64,000 nt of DNA from the NCBI RefSeq assembly GCF_003387615.1, contig NZ_QUNS01000005.1, positions 106,083 through 170,082 on the forward strand, in the 5' to 3' direction. Positions 59,565 to 64,000 of this stretch are shown piece by piece. Positions within the stretch are counted from its first letter, which is position 1. Every line of letters starts with the position of its first letter. The stretch is from Tenacibaculum gallaicum. Its GTDB lineage: Bacteria; Bacteroidota; Bacteroidia; Flavobacteriales; Flavobacteriaceae. Both the position numbers and the translations under genes were made by a program. The notes beneath the pieces were generated by a model. The model was not told where the DNA came from. It saw only the letters and a list, made by a program, of their open reading frames with translations, and ran no database searches.

Positions 59565-61214
59565 CAAAAATAACCAACAACGAATGAACATAGCAATAAT
59601 ATTAGGAGTCAGCGAATATGAAGACAAACAAAATAATCTACCTGGTTGTAAAAAAGATGCTGAAATTGTCAACTCAATAATTTCTAAGACTAGTAAATTC
59701 GAATCTATATTATATATAAATGAAAAAAAATCTAGTGCTCTCGTAAAAGAGAAAATAACTGATTTTATTTCTGAAAATAAAACTAATGAAATAGAAGAGT
59801 TATTTTTCTACTTCACAGGACACGGAGAATTCTATAACGAGGAATTTTATTATATACTTTCTGATTTTAACAAAAACAAGAGAAAACAAACCTCTCTTCA
59901 AAACGAGGAAGTTGATAGTTTAATCAAGACTTTAAATCCAAATTTAGTTGTAAAAATTATTGATGCTTGTCAATCTGGAAAAACTTATATCAAAGAAACA
60001 TCTGTCGTTGCTAAATACTTTAAAGAAACCCAAAACAAATTTAATAATTGTTATTTCTTAAATTCTTCATTGAAAGACCAAAGTTCAATGCAATCTGATT
60101 TAATTAGTGACTTTACACTAAGTTTTATAAAATCTGTTAAAGAACATAAATCAAATGAAATTCGATATAAAGACATAATTGACTATATATCAGATGAATT
60201 TGAAAACAATGAACTTCAGACACCTTTTTTTGTTATTCAAGCGGATTATACTGAAAAATTCTGTGAGATAAATGACAGCCTTAAAGAATACCTTTTAAAA
60301 ATAGATACTGTAACACTAGACACAGAAAATATTGATGGTTCAAAAGATTTTAGTCTAATAGATAAAATCAAAAAACAAGCATCAGAATATCTAACTAAAG
60401 AACAAGCTTTAGAGGTAATAGATTTTACCAAATCAGAAATTGAAAAAATTGAAATCTCAGAATCTCTAAATGATATATATGATTTAGAAGTAATTCTTTC
60501 TGAAAACTATGATTATATAATTAATAAAAATACCATAGGAAATTGGCTAGATAATAACACTCACGATTACTTTGCAAAATCTATAACGAGACGTGTAAGA
60601 AAAGATAGAAATCATTATTCAAATTTCTTGAGAACACCAAACCTTTTCGGAGTCGAAAATGAAGATGATTATGAATATATAAAAAGTGGGTTTGATATTG
60701 AAATAGATGTTCCTTTTAAATCTATAATTTTTAATTTAAATTCTAAATATCCAAATGTGGAATCATTTACTGCAAGAGCAATTTATTTAGTTTCTCAAAA
60801 ACAGATTAGATATTTTTATTTTGTTACTAATTTTATTACTAAAAACTGGGATGAAAGAAAACTAAATTCGGAAATTGAATGGTTTTTTACGGAACATCCA
60901 ATTTACAATAAAGAGGAAGTAGTTGATGGAATCAAAAAGGTTTATAAAAATCTAGAAAAAAAAGCAACTATCTATCTCGAAGAAAAATTTAACAACCAAG
61001 AAGGAAAAAAGGAATAATTACTTTTGCTAACAACGTATATAGCTCATATCTAGGTAGTTGCTTAATCGAAATTATGACATATTTGGAAAGTCGCCAAATT
61101 TTTAAATTTGACGATTTCCAATAAAAAAATAAATAGTAAAATTTAAAAATCTGGCTTGTGCTTAATCCGAAAATAATTTTCTAATTTGCACGCTACGAGC
61201 CATATACAGAGACG
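59561..61214 (+). mobile_element. Cassette carrying the caspase-like gene
   Basis: Unit between two GTTA cores: begins TTAGCAAAA at 59561 and ends with the G at 61214. One gene nearly fills it, with a 23-base leader, and a long palindromic tail follows (61026-61219). This is the usual organisation of an integron gene cassette. Confidence 0.7.
59584..61017 (+). CDS. Caspase-like (peptidase C14) protein with unknown C-terminal domain
   Basis: Cysteine peptidase of the caspase/metacaspase clan, 477 residues. The fold is read in MNIAIILGVSEYEDKQNNLPGCKKDAEIV, the catalytic His80 in FYFTGHGEF and Cys129 in IIDACQSG. This p20-like domain spans about 1-235. The remainder (about 250-477) is not recognised; it is helical and ends KKATIYLEEKFNNQEGKKE. 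Bacterial caspase-like proteins often act as effectors in defence or programmed cell death, usually activated by a sensor. The frame is open to 59443, but the extra 47 residues come from the attC-like site, so the ATG at 59584 is chosen. Confidence 0.85.
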   Translation: MNIAIILGVSEYEDKQNNLPGCKKDAEIVNSIISKTSKFESILYINEKKSSALVKEKITDFISENKTNEIEELFFYFTGHGEFYNEEFYYILSDFNKNKRKQTSLQNEEVDSLIKTLNPNLVVKIIDACQSGKTYIKETSVVAKYFKETQNKFNNCYFLNSSLKDQSSMQSDLISDFTLSFIKSVKEHKSNEIRYKDIIDYISDEFENNELQTPFFVIQADYTEKFCEINDSLKEYLLKIDTVTLDTENIDGSKDFSLIDKIKKQASEYLTKEQALEVIDFTKSEIEKIEISESLNDIYDLEVILSENYDYIINKNTIGNWLDNNTHDYFAKSITRRVRKDRNHYSNFLRTPNLFGVENEDDYEYIKSGFDIEIDVPFKSIIFNLNSKYPNVESFTARAIYLVSQKQIRYFYFVTNFITKNWDERKLNSEIEWFFTEHPIYNKEEVVDGIKKVYKNLEKKATIYLEEKFNNQEGKKE

Positions 61215-61219
61215 TTACC
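61026..61219 (+). other. attC-like site ending the caspase cassette
   Basis: Left arm GCTAAC, AACG, TATATAGCTCATATC (61026-61050); right arm GCTACGAGCCATATA (61192-61206), CAGAGAC, GTTACC (61214-61219). The inner arms match as TATATAGCTCATATC against TATATGGCTCGTAGC. Length about 194 bp. Inside, GAAAATAATTTTC and other AT-rich pairing are visible. Confidence 0.78.
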
Positions 61220-61410
61220 TGCAAGCTGAACCCAGCCGCACAAACAGCACATTTGGTTTTTGCCGACACATAAGCCAACGCTGAAAAACCAAAAGAGCTG
61301 TTTTTTGCCTTTGCGCTCGAAAACATAGTGAAAAGATTGTGAATAAAAATATAGAAGCCGACCAACCAAAACAGCAAACTTTATTAACTTGTACGGTTAA
61401 ATAAGAGATA

Positions 61411-62676
61411 ATGATTAAAGAAAGAATTGACATAGAAAACATTGACGGACAACTATTTGAAATAAAAGTAGTTGACCCTGATAATTCTAAACCTGCTTCT
61501 TTTACGCATTATTTACACAATCATAAAAATGGAGTTTCTCAATTTTACAAAAAAGATGCACTTTCTTACGTAAAAGAAATTCTTGAAAAAGAATATCCAA
61601 CAGAAAAAGTCACAAATAAAGTAGCGGAAGAAGCACTTCAATATTTGATTTTTGACCTCAATAAAACTGTTCCATTTCCAGCACCTGAAAAACCAAAATT
61701 TAAGTTTATTGACCTTTTTGCAGGAATTGGTGGATTTCGTTTAGCTCTTCAAAATCTTGAAGGAAAGTGCGTTTTTACAAGTGAATGGGATAAATATTCA
61801 AAACAAACCTATAAAGCTAATTTTGGAGAAATTCCGTTTGGAGATATAACAAAACCTGAAACAAAAAATTATATTCCAAACAATTTTGATGTGCTTTGTG
61901 CAGGCTTTCCTTGTCAAGCGTTTTCGATTGCAGGAAGACGTGGCGGATTTGAAGATACAAGAGGAACATTATTTTTTGATGTTGCAGAAATTATAAAAAG
62001 GAAACAACCAAAAGCAATTTTTCTCGAAAACGTAAAAGGTTTAAGAAATCACGACAAAGGAAAAACATTAGCAACAATTTTAAACGTGCTTCGAGAAGAT
62101 TTAGGCTATTATGTGCCTGAACCTCAAATATTAAATGCAAAAGAATTTGGCGTTCCTCAAAATCGTGAACGAATTTTTATCGTAGGTTTCCGTAAAGATT
62201 TAGGAATAACTGATTTTCAGTATCCAGAACCAACTAATAAAACCGCAGTATTAGATGATATTTTGGAACAAGAAGAAGTTTCTGTTAAATATTATTTATC
62301 AACAACTTACGTTCAAACATTAAAAAATCACAGAGCACGCCACGAAAGCAAAGGCAATGGATTTGGTTACGAAATAATTCCAAATGATGGAACAGCAAAC
62401 GCAGTTGTTTGTGGAGGAATGGGCAGAGAACGAAATTTAGTTCTTGATGATAGACTGACAAATTTTAAACCAATAACTAACATTTCAGGAAAGGTGAATC
62501 GAGAAGGAATTAGAAAAATGACACCACGAGAATGGGCAAGATTACAAGGTTTTCCAGACAATTTTAAAATTATAGTTTCAGACGCACAAGCATACAAACA
62601 ATTCGGAAATTCAGTTGCAGTTCCCGCAATTCAAGCAACAGCGGAAAAAATAATAGAAAAACTTAACTGCAAATGA
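61411..62676 (+). CDS. HpaII-like DNA (cytosine-5) methyltransferase, copy 2
   Basis: Identical in amino-acid sequence to the gene at 56976-58241 (421 residues): SAM motif FIDLFAGIGGFR at 99-110, catalytic Cys168 in PCQ, ENV at 206-208, same ~95-residue N-terminal extension. It overlaps the endonuclease gene by four bases. Having two full copies would double the dose of modification and restriction, or one copy could be recently acquired by cassette duplication. If the organism really holds both, each is intact. Confidence 0.92.
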   Translation: MIKERIDIENIDGQLFEIKVVDPDNSKPASFTHYLHNHKNGVSQFYKKDALSYVKEILEKEYPTEKVTNKVAEEALQYLIFDLNKTVPFPAPEKPKFKFIDLFAGIGGFRLALQNLEGKCVFTSEWDKYSKQTYKANFGEIPFGDITKPETKNYIPNNFDVLCAGFPCQAFSIAGRRGGFEDTRGTLFFDVAEIIKRKQPKAIFLENVKGLRNHDKGKTLATILNVLREDLGYYVPEPQILNAKEFGVPQNRERIFIVGFRKDLGITDFQYPEPTNKTAVLDDILEQEEVSVKYYLSTTYVQTLKNHRARHESKGNGFGYEIIPNDGTANAVVCGGMGRERNLVLDDRLTNFKPITNISGKVNREGIRKMTPREWARLQGFPDNFKIIVSDAQAYKQFGNSVAVPAIQATAEKIIEKLNCK

Positions 62677-63752
62677 TTACAGGAAATAAGGGAGAATGGA
62701 GCGAAATTTATGCGCTTTTCAAATTATTAGGCGACAAACAATTATTTCTTGGAAACAAAGACATTGAAAAATTAGAAGGTTTAGTTTACCCAATTATAAA
62801 AATACTTCGCACAGAAAACAATGGTAATTTTGAATATTCAATCCAAGATGAGATTATTTTAGTTTCGGGAGATGAAGAAGTTTTAAAAATCCCCATTTCA
62901 GACTTTAAAGACAAAGCACTTTTTCTTTTAAATGCAATCAAACAAAATAAAGAAAGGACTTTTTCAGTTCCAGAAATTGAGGAATTTATGCAATCCATAA
63001 ATTGTATTTCCTTAAAAGCAAGTTCTACAGCGAAAACTGATATTACGATTGTTGTTCACGACCAAAGAACTAATCAAGAACCGACATTGGGTTTTAGCAT
63101 AAAATCTCAACTCGGAAGTCCCTCTACTCTTTTAAATGCAGGTAAAACAACAAACTTTATTTATAAAATCAAAGGAGCGAAACTTTCAGAAGATAAAATT
63201 CAGGAAATCAATTCAATTGCTTCGAGAAGTAAAATAATGGATAGAATTGTTCAAGTTCATAAAAATGGCGGACAATTTGAATTTATAAAAACAGAACGAC
63301 AAATATTTTCAAACAACCTTGTTTTAATAGACAGTTTGCTTCCAGAGATTTTATCGCAAATAGTATTTGATTTTTATTCAAGTGAGTTTTCGCACTTGAC
63401 TGATTTAGTAAACAAAACGGCTGACAAAAATCCATTAAACTTCGATATTGAAAACGAACATAAGTTTTACGAATACAAAATAAAACGCTTTTTGACAGAT
63501 GTTGCTCTTGGAATGATGCCCTCGCAAGTTTGGACAGGAAAATATGATGCGACAGGTGGATATTTAATCGTCAAAGAAAATGGAGACGTTTTATGTTACC
63601 ACATTTACAACAGAAATGAGTTTGAGGATTATTTGCTAAATAATACAAAACTTGACACAGCAAGTTCGTCTCGACACGGATTTGGAGAAATATATAAGGA
63701 AAACGGAGAACTATATTTTAACCTGAATTTACAAATTAGGTTTACAAAATAG
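62673..63752 (+). CDS. HpaII-like type II restriction endonuclease, copy 2
   Basis: Identical in amino-acid sequence to the gene at 58238-59317 (359 residues). The same features hold: N-terminal NKGEWSEIYALF, probable catalytic region SIKSQLG near 146-152, ATGA overlap with its methyltransferase. Complete and without frameshift. It is followed by the same structured tail and attC-like site. Confidence 0.88.
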   Translation: MITGNKGEWSEIYALFKLLGDKQLFLGNKDIEKLEGLVYPIIKILRTENNGNFEYSIQDEIILVSGDEEVLKIPISDFKDKALFLLNAIKQNKERTFSVPEIEEFMQSINCISLKASSTAKTDITIVVHDQRTNQEPTLGFSIKSQLGSPSTLLNAGKTTNFIYKIKGAKLSEDKIQEINSIASRSKIMDRIVQVHKNGGQFEFIKTERQIFSNNLVLIDSLLPEILSQIVFDFYSSEFSHLTDLVNKTADKNPLNFDIENEHKFYEYKIKRFLTDVALGMMPSQVWTGKYDATGGYLIVKENGDVLCYHIYNRNEFEDYLLNNTKLDTASSSRHGFGEIYKENGELYFNLNLQIRFTK

Positions 63753-63870
63753 CCAACGCTAAAAGCCATACACATTCGCAATTCGCACCAGCCGACACAC
63801 AAGCCAAAAATTGCAAAAGAGTATGTCTTTGCCAACGCTGAAAACCAAGCAGAACGGAACAAAGCCAGCA

Positions 63871-63999
63871 GGTAACAATGTATAAAAATAATAGCGGTTT
63901 TATCGCTAAAATGAAAGTAAGTAAATATAAAAAAGGTCTGTGTTCAACCGAAAAGTTAGTTTGTAAAAATCCGCTACTATTCTTATACGAGACCGTTAG
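63871..63999 (+). other. attC-like site ending R-M cassette copy 2
   Basis: Same as 59436-59564, with left arm GGTAAC...TATAAAAATAATAGCGG and right arm CCGCTACTATTCTTATA...GTTAG. The next base (G at 64000) differs from copy 1, showing that a different cassette or sequence follows. Confidence 0.78.
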
Positions 64000-64000
64000 G

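Larger units (their letters stand above)
61214..63999 (+). repeat. Direct repeat copy 2 (2,786 bp), HpaII-like R-M cassette
   Basis: Second copy of 56779-59564 at a constant offset of 4,435 bases. It carries identical methyltransferase and endonuclease genes, tail hairpin and attC-like site. The window ends one base after its GTTAG, so what follows is unknown. Confidence 0.9.
56780..64000 (+). mobile_element. Integron-like (CALIN-type) cassette array
   Basis: At least three cassettes in the same orientation: R-M (56780-59560), caspase (59561-61214), R-M (61215-63995). Every boundary is a GTTA core next to a long palindrome with conserved geometry and little sequence conservation. No integrase is found in the window, which fits a cluster of attC sites lacking an integrase; xerD at the window start is not a likely IntI. 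Confidence 0.7.

Noticed and set aside
59443..59583. Possible 47-residue N-terminal extension of the caspase-like protein
   Set aside because: The in-frame stretch lies in the attC-like site of the preceding cassette and crosses the recombination core; the same bases in copy 2 (from 63878) are followed by different sequence, so it cannot be a stable part of the gene.
56779..63999. Composite transposon with the R-M copies as flanking elements
   Set aside because: No transposase, no terminal inverted repeats and no target duplication are seen; boundaries match GTTA cores instead.

Overview
The window reads as a chromosomal segment of a low-GC member of the Flavobacteriaceae, plausibly Tenacibaculum or a close relative. 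The evidence is compositional and phylogenetic: AT-rich DNA, Bacteroidetes-type -7 boxes (TAnnTTTG) in front of several genes, a T9SS-type C-terminal sorting domain, families largely confined to Bacteroidetes (DUF4199, DUF4252, DUF5606), and housekeeping genes of flavobacterial type. The species call is inference from gene content; no 16S gene is present.

Layout. 1-13.5 kb: 3' part of xerD, SRP RNA (minus strand), a DUF4199 membrane protein, a polyprenyl-phosphate-type glycosyltransferase, phosphoglucomutase with a coupled lipid-type ABC exporter, CCA-adding enzyme, tsaC, a surface-polysaccharide trio (Stealth plus two tandem TupA-like ATP-grasp paralogues), dapD, ruvX, def, a DUF5606 gene and mazG. 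14.3-15.2 kb is a repeat field: a 37-bp triplication of the mazG 3' end, about five REP-like units of roughly 120 bp, and five 41-bp tandem units that keep a hairpin through a compensatory change. 15.2-18 kb: an SDR oxidoreductase, then a minus-strand pair (ImmA/IrrE-type HTH peptidase plus unknown partner) lying between two degenerate attC-like hairpins. 18-33 kb: priA, a lipoprotein, a VF530-family gene, a TlpA-like thioredoxin, gcvT, a MacA/MacB-type efflux operon, a DCC thioredoxin-like gene, a T9SS cargo protein. 30-38 kb is a cobalamin locus: lipoprotein propeller and TonB receptor behind a cobalamin riboswitch, two BtuF-like binding proteins, and cobU-cobT-cobS-cobC. 38-56.5 kb: an unknown gene, alkB, a lipoprotein, an M1 peptidase, an ECF sigma/DUF4252 operon, an S41 peptidase, DUF72, patatin, a YCF48-like propeller, two amidohydrolase-like secreted proteins, a 0.5-kb non-coding stretch rich in inverted repeats, and a TrmH-type methyltransferase.

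56.5-64 kb is the most remarkable part. It is a cassette array without a visible integrase. A HpaII-like restriction-modification pair (m5C methyltransferase overlapping its endonuclease) sits in a 2.78-kb unit that ends in a long imperfect palindrome. The same unit is repeated without a visible difference 4,435 bp further on, and between the copies lies a 1.65-kb unit encoding a caspase-like peptidase. All junctions fall at a GTTA core, with arms TAAC-N4-TATA on the left and TATA-N7-GTTA on the right, the unequal spacing expected of folded integron attC sites. I read it as an integron-type (CALIN-like) defence cassette array: [HpaII R-M]-[caspase effector]-[HpaII R-M].

Limits: all family assignments are by eye from motifs and recalled family features; no alignment, folding or database search was run.
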